64,000 nt of DNA from Trametes villosa (taxonomy: Eukaryota; Basidiomycota; Agaricomycetes; Polyporales; Polyporaceae): positions 62,001 through 126,000 of the forward strand of contig PUDQ02000045.1 of assembly GCA_002964805.2 (NCBI GenBank), written 5' to 3'. Positions 50,900 through 62,533 of the stretch are shown here, in pieces. Numbering within the stretch: position 1 is the first letter of the stretch; every line of letters starts with the position of its first letter. Below the pieces are notes generated by a model, which was given only the letters and a program-made list of their open reading frames with translations, did not search any database and had not been told where the DNA came from. Made by a program: the position numbers and the translations under genes.

Positions 50900-51124
50900 T
50901 GTAAGAAACTGTAGTCGCCCGTGGCTCAGACCACCAGTGAACTGGAATGCAGTGTGATAGTCAAGCTAGTAGGCGTGTAGTGTGATACAGGTGAAGCAAA
51001 CGAGTGTCCGTAATGAGCGATCTCAGGAACTGTATAGTTCCACAGCCACGACCCACGGGCGCCTAGCGCCAGACCCCCGGGCGACCCAGTCGCCCGCTGA
51101 CCCTAACCTAGCCCAGCCCTTACA
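50900..51124 (-). repeat. gypsy-2 5' LTR
   Basis: 225 bp, identical by eye to 40751-40975, and followed on the plus strand by the target duplication GACGG (51125-51129). It begins transcription toward lower coordinates. Confidence 0.95.
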
Positions 51125-53635
51125 GACGGTCAATTCCTCGCCCACGCAGAACACGCCTCCGGATGCTCGAAGTGCCGCCGACACCGCCGCTATCCTAGCA
51201 GCGTCTCTTAACCTCTCTACTGACGACCCGGCTCTCTCGGCCATTCTGGCCATGCCTTCCGACCGTCTGGACATTCTTCTGAAGACATTGGCCGCCCCAC
51301 CCGCTTCCACTGCCCACAGCTCGGGGGCGGCATCCTCTACTCCCGGGCCTTCGGTGGCTTTACAGCCTGCTGCGCCTTCGATGTCAGCCCCGGCTCGCAT
51401 GGTTGCAGCACCGCAATCCGCGACTGCTAACACAACCTCGCACACCTCTGGGGGACGCCTCGCCCAGCCGATCTCAAACCTGTGGGTAGAGAGAGCTCAG
51501 GGCGCCCGGATTGAACCACAGCAGCCCAAGACTATGAAGGCCACTATGCAGCTGCTGAAGTCGGACGAAGATCACTCCGTAACCATTGTCATCTGGCACA
51601 CGGTAAGCCATTCTCTGTCACTATCAGTGCCTTCGCTCATCATTCATGCTGGCAGGACGGCGAGGAGCCGCTCACCGTTCAGAAGGTCCTTCCCACCTAT
51701 CCGCGCCTCCAGGTCATGCAGTTCCCCGAACTCATGAATGCCCTGAACTTGACTCCCTCGTCGCTTGTACAGCGCTGGGACGTCCCTGAGCGTGGGTGGG
51801 TCATGGGAGACTGTCGTACGGTTATGTCTGTCGGTTCCTCCTCACGCATTGCGCTTCGCCTGCCGCCGTTGTTGCTGCACAAGTGGGTCGATTGTCGGGG
51901 CCTCGACGAGGAGATACAGCGACTCGAGCATCGCAAAAAGCGCCGTGGGCCCGTTAGTGCTCCGATGTCCCCTCCGCCGAAGGTGCGCAAGCTTGACATG
52001 CCCATTGGGCAGCCTACTCTGCCAACCGCCGATCAACCTGAAGCTGTCAACTTTGGTTCACCTATCCCTACCGCTATCAACACTACACCCACCGCGCCGA
52101 CTCCGGCGCATACATCAACTGTTGTAGGCTCATCAGACGCCGAGCCGTCTATGGCGGTGACAGTGCATGACGAGAAGCGACACTGGCCGCGCGAATATTT
52201 CGTTGCAGAGGTCGCCGCCGGCTTCGACGAGATGGCAGCGCTCACTGGGCAATCACACAACGCCAAGATGCAGTCGGGCAAGCGGAGATTTCTGACAAAG
52301 GATGCCGCCTTTCGGAATGTCTTCGGCACCGATAGGAAGCGTACGACCTGGAAGGTCAACTGGGCCCTATGGCGCGAGGCATCGCAAGCATTGAAGGCCG
52401 AGTTCATTGCCTATGGCATGACGGGCAAACGTGGGCTGTGGCCAGCTTTCGTAAAAGCACATCGCGCTGGTAGCTCGAAGGGGAAAGGCAGAGCAGTCAC
52501 GGTGTCCGACTCTGACTCAGACACCGAGTTCGAGGCCGGCGAGCTCTCTAACTCGGCCGCAACCCGGCCACAGAGCACACTCGCCGCAGCCGACCCCATC
52601 TCTCGGTTGTCCCCCTTACAGTCTCCGACAATCTCTGCCCACAACGAGCGCGTGATCCTCGCTGCTTCGCAGATCACAGCTCAATCAGCCCCCCTGGATG
52701 ATGCTGATACATTCGATGCCGACCTCCCACCTCAAACCGAGAACTCACGGGCGATGCTGCCGCGCTGTGACTTCTGCGACGAAGTATTGACCTCCGAGCC
52801 ATCCCTCATCCTCCTTGACATGCGCGTTCACCTGGAGAACCAGTCGTGGCCCGACCCAATCCTGGAAAATCCCCACCACCGTGCCACAGAACATTGGAGT
52901 GTTGCCGAGCGATACTGCCAACAGCACCGCTTCGAGGGCCGTGTGCTGCCCCTCGCGAGGGAGAAAGGCTGGCCTCGCGAGCTTGAGCTTGATCGTGTAT
53001 GCGATCGCGTCTTTGCTCTCAAAGATGAGCTCATGGCACTTATCCTGGACCCGAGAGGTAATGAGTTCTATGCGCAAGTGCGTAATATCATGCTCGCGGA
53101 GAACGGGCTCAGTGGCAAGGAGCGCCGGGAGGAATTGATGGATATGGAGATAGCTGGATAGTGAGTCCTTACGCCGCTCATCCCTGCACCGTCTACTAAC
53201 TTTTATTATGACATAGTTATGGTGAACAGGGGCACGAACTCGTCCGGTTCATGCTGCTGCACATGTATCAAGGTATGGATTGCAAGCACATCAGGCCTGT
53301 CTCGTTTGAGACCTTCATCGGATGTGTCTTGCTTCCGGAAACGGTCTTGCGGCTCATCGCTGAAGACCGCAACTGTGACCGCGCAGTTGCTTGGGACATC
53401 TATCAGGAGAGTACGGAGTACGGCAACAGGATGTTTGGCGCTGATACGGTGCCCGGCGAGTGCATCCCACTCGATCGCGCGCTCCTACGGGCGCAGGAGG
53501 TCTTGGGCATCAGCGGCCCACTACCAGTGCATATCAAGGAGGAGCCCATGGACGTTGAGCTTCCGGTTCGGGCTTGCAGTGGCATGGGCGGCTTTGTTGA
53601 AGTGGAGGAGGGCGGGCGTGTGGTACTCTAACTGA
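51125..53635 (+). pseudogene. RTC4-like gene, 3' part
   Basis: This continues the frame that stopped at 40750. A Ser/Pro-rich region (NSSPTQNTPPDARSAADTAA) with a hydrophobic helix (LPSDRLDILLKTL-like) leads, after an intron at about 51603-51657, to a globular block (VLPTYPRLQVMQFPELMNAL; LHKWVDCRGLDEEIQRLEHRKKRR) and then the C-terminal part CDFCDEVLTSEPSLILLDMRVHL, YCQQHRFEGRVLPLAREKGWPREL, and after an intron (about 53160-53216) GEQGHELVRFMLLHMYQG and FIGCVLLPETVLRLI. The last part resembles the RTC4-like C-terminal domain common in mushroom genomes. The gene converges with the KDZ gene, the stops being 72 bp apart. Confidence 0.65.
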
Positions 53636-53706
53636 TAGATTAGGGATAATGCGAGTCTTGGCAATAGATTGTACTCTCATATACTACATAGAGGCCGCAG
53701 GTTCAA

Positions 53707-56049
53707 TCACATCTCCTGTCCTATAAGACACTCCATAGGAATATTGTATGGGGCATACCCCCGCCGCCGAAGCTCATCTACGATATATTCGTTCCGCCGC
53801 TTAATCGCCTCATCGAGGAAGAAATTATACCGGTCAACCTGCATCTCCCGAACGATGGGCTGAAACTTGTCTGCCCACACGTTCGCCTGCTCAGCTGCAG
53901 ACGAGTTGAACCACCACTTCCCATCCCCAGTGCGCAACTCGGGCCATATGTAAGGGTTGCAATGTGTACCGCACACCACATCGGTTTCCTTATGCTTACA
54001 CTTGAAATGGAAAACGTCGACCGGAAGAGCACAGTGCGCGAAATGAGCGCGTGTTTGCGCATCGGCGTTCTGAAGCACTGCCCAAAGGCGACAGTTCTGA
54101 TCATGCCACATCACCTGTGGCACGGATGCCGGGGTGGGGAATAGCGTCTTCCAAAAGTGCTGCCAATGAAGATATGGTTAGAATATTTATTGACACAGTA
54201 GCGTAGGACGGAGGCTCACCAGAACACCGTTGACCGCCTTCGAACCCATGAACGTCGCTCGGCCTAGTATGACACCGCAAGACGCAACGGCAAGCTCCTC
54301 GTTATGCGTCCTACGCTGTCCGAACTGGGCACGGTGCCGCTTATTCCCGCTGGAAGACTTCTCGGCATCACATTCGACGCCGCCATTGTCGACAAGACGA
54401 TCGACATGACCCAGGAGCTTGGCGTCTGCGGGCGGCTCCACAGTCTCGTTGTCATTGCACAAGATCGGTGCAACACCGGCAGTCTCACGCAGAGCGTCCA
54501 GCTGCGTGGGGGTAAGCGTGGTCGTAGGTGTTGCCCCAGTCGTCTTCGAGCTCGGGTTGAGCTGCTCGAGGCGGCGTCGGAGCTGGAACATAGCTTTGTT
54601 TTCGAGGCGTAGATAGTCGTCTAGCGCACGATGGCCAGGTTCGGAGCATGTGCGATAGTCGCCGACAGCAAGGTTGGTACAAGAGAGAACGGCGCACTCC
54701 AGTTCCTTGCCAGAATGCCGAAGACAGTACCGTGCGCCCTTCTTCATGACAACCGGATCTTTGCAGTCGTGGACGGCGCAGCAGGGATGCCCGATGCTGA
54801 CACCATCGGTAACACAGGATCGGAGCGCGCCTGCACGGGGGTAAGTACGGCTGCGATGGAGGAATAAAGGTGGGCGTACGTGTCTGCCCTTCCTCGTCTT
54901 TGCTAAGCCAACAGCAGAGATCACACGCGTGACTCCACTGGGGCTGCCCGGGTCCCGCCATGGCCAGGTTCCGCTTCTGGAGGGCTGGTAGGAGGCGCTC
55001 GAACTGAGTCACCGCCAGATGGGGCAGTTCGAGCACAGTGCCACGCTCGCTGGCATCCTGCAGGAGAGCGCGGAGGAAAAACGCGTCCCATACGTGCTCG
55101 ACCTCGACCTCCGGATTAGACGGCCAATCCGTTGGGAAGAGATACCGGTGCCCGTGTTCACGCATGGAGAGGTTGTATACCCGGGCACAGTTGGTCGCGG
55201 ACGTCCTGTCAAGATGGTGAGACAACTGTACAGCGGGTGCTCCCGATGCTGAGGTATAGCAACTTACCAAGCGAACACCATCATGTTAGTGAATAGCTCG
55301 CATACATCAGCGTCCACGAAGTGATGTGTCGAGACATGTATGCTAGCGGGAGGTTCGGCGTAGTATGTGCGCAAGGTCGCCTGGTGGTGCACATAATACC
55401 CAGGATGATAGCGGGTCTTGCAGCCTGGATATAGAACGTCAGACACCCTGCGCATCCAGAGAGGCAAGTGTACGTACCACGACAATATAGGGATGTCGTC
55501 ATGATGGGGACCGGCCCCAGGTCAATGGTGAAAAGTGTGGCGGCATGACTCAACGGATGATCTAGTTCCATCTGTCGTGTCTGTCCTGGGAGCATGGATA
55601 GCTCGACGTAGCACGCCGGGTCAAGGCATGTGCGGGTAGGGGGACGGAGGTTGCGATAGCCTGGTTTTGGTCAGTACGCCACCTTCGAGTACGACATGAA
55701 TTGATTGTTGCTCACCGATGCCGTGAGCTGGACCGCACGTTAGAAACACTTCTATCATCCCCTTGATACGCGGCTCGACCTCGGAGATGCTCAGGTCCCA
55801 GATGTCGATTCGGAGAGCGCACCACAACGCTGCCGCCACCGTGTGATCAATCTTGAGTGCGTCCACTAAGAACTCAGTCACATTCTCAGGCAAGATGTCG
55901 GGAGGAGCAGTCGCATAAGAAGGCTGAATAGAAGCAATGTCGGCCTTCAACCAGCGCGCGAGATCGCAGAACCGTGTCACAGCTTCAAGCTCGATCTCGG
56001 ACAACTGAGGATACCCGAGGAGTCGACGGGCGAGGGGCTGCAGCTTCAT
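53707..56049 (-). CDS. KDZ-type transposase with CxC5/CxC6 cysteine clusters
   Basis: The start is MKLQPLARRLLGY at 56049 and the stop is at 53707. Exons are separated by introns near 55670, 55240, 54900 and 54190. The first cluster is CRGCKTRYHPGYYVHH and THHFVDADVCELF, followed by TSATNCARVYN. The second is CAVHDCKDPVV..YCLRH..C..LSCTN..CSEPGHRA. The core has RRTHNEELAVASCGVILGRATF, a D in MWHDQNCRLW, VDVFHFKCKHKETDVVCGTHCNP, and an E in NSSAAEQANVWADKFQPIVREM, then DRYNFFLDEAIKRRNEY. This is the plan of CxC5/CxC6 transposases of the KDZ group. The frame appears complete, so this copy could be functional, in contrast to the gutted KDZ at 20055. Confidence 0.8.
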
Positions 56050-56485
56050 GGTACGAGAGGGTGGGCATGGCCCCGAGGGCGCAAAAAATGCTGTATTATG
56101 TATGGTACGGTACAGGCCACTGCGTGGAGTTCGTCAGCAGTCTATCGGGTCCGTGCAACGCAGGGACATACCTAGGTACTTCGAGACAAACCCCAATAGC
56201 TTACAAGTAGTCCATTAACGCTATTCGGAGAGCATCACCGCGGGTGGCGTGGCGGCGGGGTGGCGTCGAACAGCGACGAGAGGAGGCGGCACAGTGACGA
56301 CGAGACGGTAGGAGGAGAGCAAAGCGGGGAGCGCAACCGCGCGCGATGGCTGTCACGAAATTGGCGACAAGCTGTAACTGGAGTCACTAAGCGTGACGCT
56401 CGCTGTTAGCGCCTGTTCCGTTGTTCCGCAGAACATGTTCCGCGGAACGCCCATGCCAGGGGACCGGACTTTCTGGCCCCTTCCG
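56050..56485. other. Right edge of the inserted KDZ segment
   Basis: The region between the KDZ start codon and the resumption of Plavaka homology. It contains the palindrome GTTCCGCGGAAC (56439-56450), and a 23-bp unit beginning TTCATGGAGCATC occurs twice in tandem (about 56490-56535). The Plavaka frame lacks roughly 80-100 residues compared with its family at this junction, so the insertion was accompanied by a deletion or the boundary lies inside a lost segment. Confidence 0.5.
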
Positions 56486-58676
56486 GGCGTTCATGGAGCA
56501 TCCGGAGCTCGTTCATGGAGCATCTGGAGCTCGTTCGCTGCTCGGACGGCTACTACCGCAAGGTGGTGTATGGGCTGGGCCCGTATATCGCCGACTACCC
56601 TGAACAGGCACTCCTTGCTTGCATTGTTCAAGGCTGGTGCCCGACGTAAGTAAACGAGTCGCCATCTTGCTTACAGAGTGCTCTGACCACCAATCGATCT
56701 AGTTGCACGGCGGCTAACAAGGATCTCGACGGCCCCGGCGCTGGCCGGAGATCTCGAGAACACACGGATGGTCTCGTCGCGATGTTCGAGCTCGGGGAGC
56801 TGTGGGACAACTACGGCATAGTAGGCGATGTCGTTGTCAGTCGTTGCGGATATCTAGGGTGAAGTGCTTCTGACAGTGTACCAAACTTCGCAGCCGTATA
56901 CAAACACCTTTCCCCGCGCTGATATTCATGAACTCATGGCTCCGGATATCCTCCATCAACTCGTGAAGGGGACATTCAAGGACCATTTGGTCGCGTGGGT
57001 CGAGTCCTTCATCACCGCGACTCACGGAAAGTCTCGCAGAGTTCAGGTGCTCGCAAACCTAGACAGGCGGTGAGTGGTTCACAACTGAGCTATGCATCCC
57101 GGGGCCGCGCAGCTGACTTTCGTAACCATGCAAACGGGGCAGACTCGCCGTTGTTCCTCCGTTTTCCCGGTTGAGGCGCTTTCGGGAGGGGCGAGGCTTC
57201 AAGCAATGGACGGGCGACGATTTGAAGGCGCTTATGAAGGTAAGCCTTTGTCTCATGCTGCCTTGTTCAATCTTGGAGAGGCCACTGACGATTCCTAGGT
57301 CTATCTGCCCGCTCTTCACGGTCTACTCCCCACAGATGTACTGCGCTCTGTCAGGGTGTTCCTGGAGTTCTGCTACATCGTCCGACGCGACGTCCATTCC
57401 GAGGCGTCTCTCAACCAGTTGAAAGACGCTCTCGCGCGTTTCCACCAACACCGAGAGGTCTTTCGCACAGCCGGAGTACGAGAGGATGGCTTCTCGCTGC
57501 CTCGCCAGCACTCAATGGTGCACTATGAACGACGCATCTGGGACTTCGGCGCACCAAACGGGCTATGTACCTCCATCACCGAGTCGAAACATATTCAGGC
57601 TGTCAAGGAGCCTTGGCGGCGGTCGAACCACTTCGAGGCACTCGGTCAAATGTTGCTCACCAATCAGCGCATGGACAAGCTCGCGGCGAGCCGCGTCGCC
57701 TTCGAAGATCGCGGAATGCTGGAGGGAACGTATCTCAGAGAGGTACAGCTTGCACTCGGTTCGTGAAATTGCTGCTGTCGGCTGAACGTGCCTGAAATAC
57801 TAACCCATGGCCACAAGATCCCAATGCTGTACAGCCATCTCGAAGAGGTCCTCGCGGCCGAAACGTCCAATCTCGAGGGCGCGATGCCGGAAGTACGGCC
57901 GATGAGGAGCCAGAGATTCTTGCCGACGTCAGTCTATCCGTCGGGGTGAGTATGCTTTCTTGCTCGCTCTTTACAGTACATGAGAGTCGCTGCTGACAGA
58001 AGCATACTGCTAGAAAGTCTCTCAGGATATCCTCACGCTCAGCAGCAAGCTCCGCGTCCCATCCCTTGTCGATCTGGTCCGCCGATTCCTCTTCCACCAG
58101 CTGAATCCAGACAGCGGAAGGTCGGGGGTGAGCCTACCCCTCCGCGATTGCCCGGCCTTCAACCAGCGCGTGAGCGTTCACCAATCCGCCGAAGCTACGT
58201 TTTATGCTCCTAGCGATCCGTCTGGAATGGCCGGCATCCGTCGAGAGTTCATCCGAGCCACTCGTTCTTGGCGGAAGAAGCATCCCCGGTACGACTGTGT
58301 CTTCGTGAACAAGGACTCCGCCCTGCCCAGACTGTTTGGCCTGGACGTAGCGAGAGTTCGCTGCTTTTTCTCTTTCAAGTATAACACCGCACTCTACGAA
58401 TGCGCCTTGGTTCACTGGTATGCTCAAGTTGGGGATAGGCCGGATGAAGACACCGGCATGTGGATTGTGCGGCCCAGCTTTCTACGGGGGCGTCTCCCTC
58501 TTCTTTCCGTCATCTCTGTTGACTCTATATTCCGCGCAGCTCACCTTATTGGCGTGAGTAAAGGCAGCAAGGTGAACTTGGTAAAGCTTGGCTATCACAA
58601 GTCTCTCGATACCTTCGAACGGTTTTATGTTAACAAATATATAGACCACCACGCCTTTGAGCTTTTACATATCTAG
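56486..58676 (+). pseudogene. Plavaka transposase, C-terminal half
   Basis: Exons contain, in order, LGPYIADYPEQALLACIVQGWCP, CTAANKDLDGPG..REHTDGLVAMF, PYTNTFPRADIHELMAPDILHQLVKGTFKDHLVAWV, LRRFREGRGFKQWTGDDLKALMKVYLP, FLEFCYIVRRDVHSE, FRTAGVREDGFSLPRQHSMVHY, FGAPNGLCTSITESKHIQAVKEPWRRS, and the terminal block VHQSAEATFYAPSDPSGMAGIRREFIRAT, RYDCVFVNKDSA, LDVARVRCFFSFKY, ALVHWYAQVGDRPDEDTGMWIV, ISVDSIFRAAHLI and FYVNKYIDHHAFE. All are hallmarks of Plavaka transposases. The introns (57071-57129 and others) splice cleanly, so this half is well preserved. It belongs with 38051-39916. Confidence 0.88.
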
Positions 58677-59870
58677 GCCGCTATATGTCTACTACACCAC
58701 GCTACCTCGAGTATCTATGTATCCACCGTTGCTGCGAACATGGAAAGTCAAGCACACCGCTCTCCGCCTCCATCTGCACCAGGCCCTGCTGCCCCACCTC
58801 CTTCCTGCCCACTCCGATCTGGCATCTGCCCAGACACAGACGCACGAGCACACTCGTCCAGCCGCAGATGCGTATACGCGCCCGCGCATGCTCCGAGTTC
58901 TCCTGTGTCTGGCTCTGAAGCCCTCGTGCGCCGCCCGCCACTCACGCAAGTCCTATGTTCCCCCACGCTTGCCGCAGCTCACGTCAACAAAGTTTGTGAG
59001 TTCACACAAGTACACCTCGTTGTCATGCACGTTCTCGCGCGCCGCGTGGAATTCCAAGCCGACGGAGCGCAGATTTTGGGGACCGACCCCGCGGCGGGGG
59101 CGAGAGCCCCATGCGAGGAGGCACTGCTAAGCCATGAGCGATACGCGCGACGCGCGCGGCATGGACGACGCGATTGACTTCGGTCGCCTACGCTGCTCGG
59201 CGCCCATCATCCCGCCACGCGCCACGCCGCTGTAGTATAGGGACACGCTCGTCAACGCGTACATGGGTAAGTCGTACGGGTGGACTGCCGTACTGCTGTA
59301 GCCGTCTGTACGAAACAGAGCCCCTGAAATGCGCGCAATGATACTGTCAGTAGGCTTTCGAGAGGACGCACCCGTGACTCCGATGGATCCCTGCTCGAGT
59401 GAACTGGCCTTGGACTATTCGGCAATCGGGTACGATAGCTACACGTCCGTGTATAATCTCTTGATAAATCTGAATGGCGTTCTGCGCGTTGACCTCGCGC
59501 GAAGCTTCACGTTAACGCGACGCTTGAGCGATCTTTGAGTTCGGAAGACGACTTTCAAATTTTGAAGTACTTTCCGGCAATCGTGGGTTTTCGGAGGGGA
59601 GTGAGCAGACTGTTTGTAATTCCAGAGTTTTTGCATACTTCGAGAGCGATAGTATCCCGAGGGGTTGCAAAACAGTCATAGTCGCGAAGAAAGTTTCAAA
59701 CAGCCTCGGGGACAAGCGTCCGCGTGAGATCACGTGATCACATGGCTAATACGCGCCGAAGCCACGCGCGGGGATAGCGTTGTTCACATCCACCATCTAC
59801 TCAATGCTCCCTGACCTTTCGACGTGGTTAGTATGTTCTTTTCACACCATTATGCACATCTATATCTCCT
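58677..59870. other. Low-gene region after the Plavaka gene
   Basis: A 145-residue plus-strand frame (58740-59177, MESQAHRSPPPSAPGP) is open but low in complexity, and I cannot support it as a gene. AT-richer sequence at 59530-59700 has no gene. GATCACGTGATC (59728-59739) is a 12-bp palindrome containing an E-box. Confidence 0.4.
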
Positions 59871-62029
59871 ATGCGCTACGGAGAATTCACCACTGACGAT
59901 TCCGGCCTCCAGCTTCAGGTACGTCCCAACTCCCTGCGACGTGGCAAACGCGCCACCCTCGTCTCTTGGCCTAAGCCCCCTGGAATTCGACGGTGAGTTC
60001 TAACATGGAGATATGTCGCTCTTCACGTGCTTTGAGTGCTATGTACGCTTTGTATTCGGAGCTGGAGGACTTGCTTGCTAGGCTGGGGCTATGGTCAGCG
60101 CCAACAAATCCTTCTATGCTCGGCTCTTCCGCTCATAGCTCTCTGGACGTCTCTTTGCTTGCTTTACAGAATCAATGGAGGTAGGCTTCGCGTGACGCAT
60201 GTGGACGAGGGCTCATTTTGGCAGGTCTCATCTGCGTCTGTGACACACCATATCTCGGATGCACGCGACTACACTCGTAACTCGTGCTCTGAACTCGATT
60301 TGTGTCTGTCGTGCGCAGGCAGGTCGTCCTCGTCTATATCTCAGCACAAGCTGTGGTAGTTATAATATAACATGTACCGTCTAATAGCCCAGAGCGCATT
60401 ACATTAGGAACCGTAGGGCTTTTATTATAACATTTTCCGGCCCTCCCGCCCTATTAGCAGCCCGGGCACCTGCCTAATACGGCCGATTTCGGCGGGTGGC
60501 TGCTTATCAGCCCGGGCCCTTCTTATCTCTTGTAGATAACACACTAATCTCATCAATCCGAGCTTCCGGCCACCCGGGTGGCGCGGGAATACGAGCGCTT
60601 TGGCTCTCGGCTGGGAACCGCCCCAATTAGGCAGGTTCCCCTCATCCCACCTCCCCTAGGCAGCTCTCCCTCCCCGTATCTCGTGCGTTCCGCATCCGAT
60701 TCGCCCCGCAAGTGGCTCCTCGGATTCGCATTTTCAAGGGCTACACGATGCGACGAACGCGCAATTATTCCGGTAGGTACTTATGTTGCTACATAGTGAT
60801 CACCTAAGCCCCCTTGGGCGACGCGATCCAGGCGATATCTCGCCCGTTTCGCGTCGCACCGTGGCGCGTTTGGGCTCCCCAGAAAGAGGCTGCAAAGAGC
60901 TTTCTGTCGAGACCATGCGCGCGCGATTCCGCCCAGCGGTTCGCGTTCGGTGCTCTGCCCATCTAGGGAAGCAGCACAGAATCCCCTCCCAGGCTGTACA
61001 TCGCTCAATTCGCCTAAGATGCGGCTTAAACTTTGTACAGCCTCCCACAACATGATGGTCGTTCGCTCATCCGAGTTTTCAGCCCAGGTAGAATATGTAG
61101 AAAATAGTAGAAAGCACCGTTCTAGGGCCCTGCCCCTGGACGACGATTTCCTCCATATCTCGGGCGTCCGGACGCGCGCCGCCACCGCGTGCATACCCCC
61201 GGAAAGCTGCATTCAGCAGCTTTCTGACGGTATGCTTGCTGTGGCGATCTGACCGCTCGTCGTTGCGCAGCCCCTTGTCCCCCTCCCCATGTTACTCTCC
61301 CCCTTCGCCTCCCTTCCCTTCACTCAGCTGCACTTTTCTGAGCAATACAGACCATGCCCAGGTAGACCCCAGTGCTCAGGTAGATATCTGAGCTGCCCTC
61401 TTATGTACACAATTGTGCAATACTATGTAATGGTACAATATTGCCAATCTGGCACCTTGAGAGTCCCACATAGTACCCCATGGCCGGTGATGGCTGTAAT
61501 GGGTCAAGTAGAAGATATTCAGGCTATATAGTGCTATTGTATTACCTTTCCAGGGAATCCAGAATGGAGGCAAACGGAGAGGAACTTGAAGATATATGTA
61601 TTTTATACCTCTGGATGGGCTCCTTCCAGTGCTGTACTGCATGCAAGCCCGGGGCAGCCGCCGAGACCGTCTTAAACTTCAGGTTAATCACCCAACAGGT
61701 TTGCTCGGGGATTCAAACTCCGCTGTGGCTGCATCAGTTCGCGCCACAGCGGAGGTCCGGCGTCTACTCATATGTCGCGCGCGGCCCCGCGCGACGGGCG
61801 CTTAAGGCGCGCGACCGCGTTCAACGCCGCGCGACGTCGCGCGCACGGCGCGCGCGAGCGTCGGCCTCGCGCGCGCTTTGTTTGTTTCTGTATGTAGCTC
61901 GTTCCTAGGTAGCACGTGCTCCCTGGACCTACAAACCGCCGTTGAGGCGGAATAGCGTAGATACAATTAAAACGGTTACTACAGCATACCAAATGTGAGA
62001 CTCGGGTCAGCATCCCTGCGCCCGCGGAC
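59871..62029. other. Low-gene region left of the copia-type element
   Basis: A possible short exon at 59871-59992 (MRYGEFTTDDSGLQLQ, ending at a GT donor) is not followed by a recognisable gene. GCCCGGGC-containing repeats (AGCAGCCCGGGCAC, TCAGCCCGGGCCC) lie at 60460-60520. A perfect hairpin (GAAAGCTGC, 5-nt loop, GCAGCTTTC) is at 61202-61224. A very CpG-dense GCGCGC block covers about 61780-61880. Nothing else is supported. Confidence 0.4.
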
Positions 62030-62245
62030 TGTTGGACGGAGTGTGGGGCGCCTCTGCCCTCACTCGGGGTTCTGGGGGCCACGGTGTCTGGGGTCCTCCC
62101 CTGGGTGCCAGCTCGCCGCTGTGCTGTAGCTACAGGCTCTCTTTGTACCGCTATCTACTGCTCTACCCACCTGCTTGCTAGTCTGCTTGCTTGCTGCCCA
62201 ATATCTGCTTGATATCTCCTCGACTCAGTGCACCAGTTTCCGACA
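62030..62245 (+). repeat. Left LTR of the gag-only copia element
   Basis: 216 bp, starting TGTTGGACGGAG and ending CCGACA. The matching start at 63821 is preceded by a purine tract, which fixes the right LTR's left edge. Confidence 0.9.
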
Positions 62246-62265
62246 GGTTATGAGCCCTGCCACGC
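62246..62265 (+). promoter_or_regulatory. Primer-binding site for a half initiator tRNA-Met
   Basis: Directly after the LTR, GGTTATGAGCCCTGC matches the complement of the anticodon arm of fungal initiator tRNA-Met (CAT anticodon inside GGGCTCATAACC). Use of an internal tRNA fragment as primer is known for copia of Drosophila and Ty5 of yeast. Confidence 0.8.
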
Positions 62266-62533
62266 TGGATTAAACCCAAAGCTCAACAACTGGTGCTGTC
62301 TTCATTTTCCACTCTTTTCCACTGCTTTGTCTTCCTCCACGTCCCTTCAGCAACTCTGTGCTTCACTCCTTGATCATTCTCAAACTCAGTCCTTCAACTG
62401 AGCTCATCCCCCACTCTTTGTGTTGCACTTCCTTTTTGGGCGCACGGCATCGCGTCGCACTACCATATTTGGTAGCACAACCACCTACCAGCGCCTATCC
62501 CCATTTCACGCTGTCCCCCCTGCCTCATCGACC

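Larger units (their letters stand above)
40751..51124 (-). mobile_element. gypsy-2: intact chromovirus with a third ORF
   Basis: The element is 10,374 bp on the minus strand, with two 225-bp LTRs (TGTAAG..CTTACA) that look identical, and the 5-bp target duplication GACGG (40746-40750 and 51125-51129). The order on the minus strand is LTR, leader, gag, UGA, pol, third ORF, polypurine tract (AGAGGGGGAGGG, 40976-40987) and LTR. All reading frames are open. Identical LTRs and intact frames indicate a very recent insertion and possible activity. Directly after the 5' LTR the leader starts TTTTTTTGAACTC, so neither a TGG-type tRNA site nor an obvious self-priming match is present. Confidence 0.95.

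Noticed and set aside
58740..59177. 145-residue protein gene
   Set aside because: Pro/Ser/Ala-rich, no introns, no domain, and overlapping frames are equally open.
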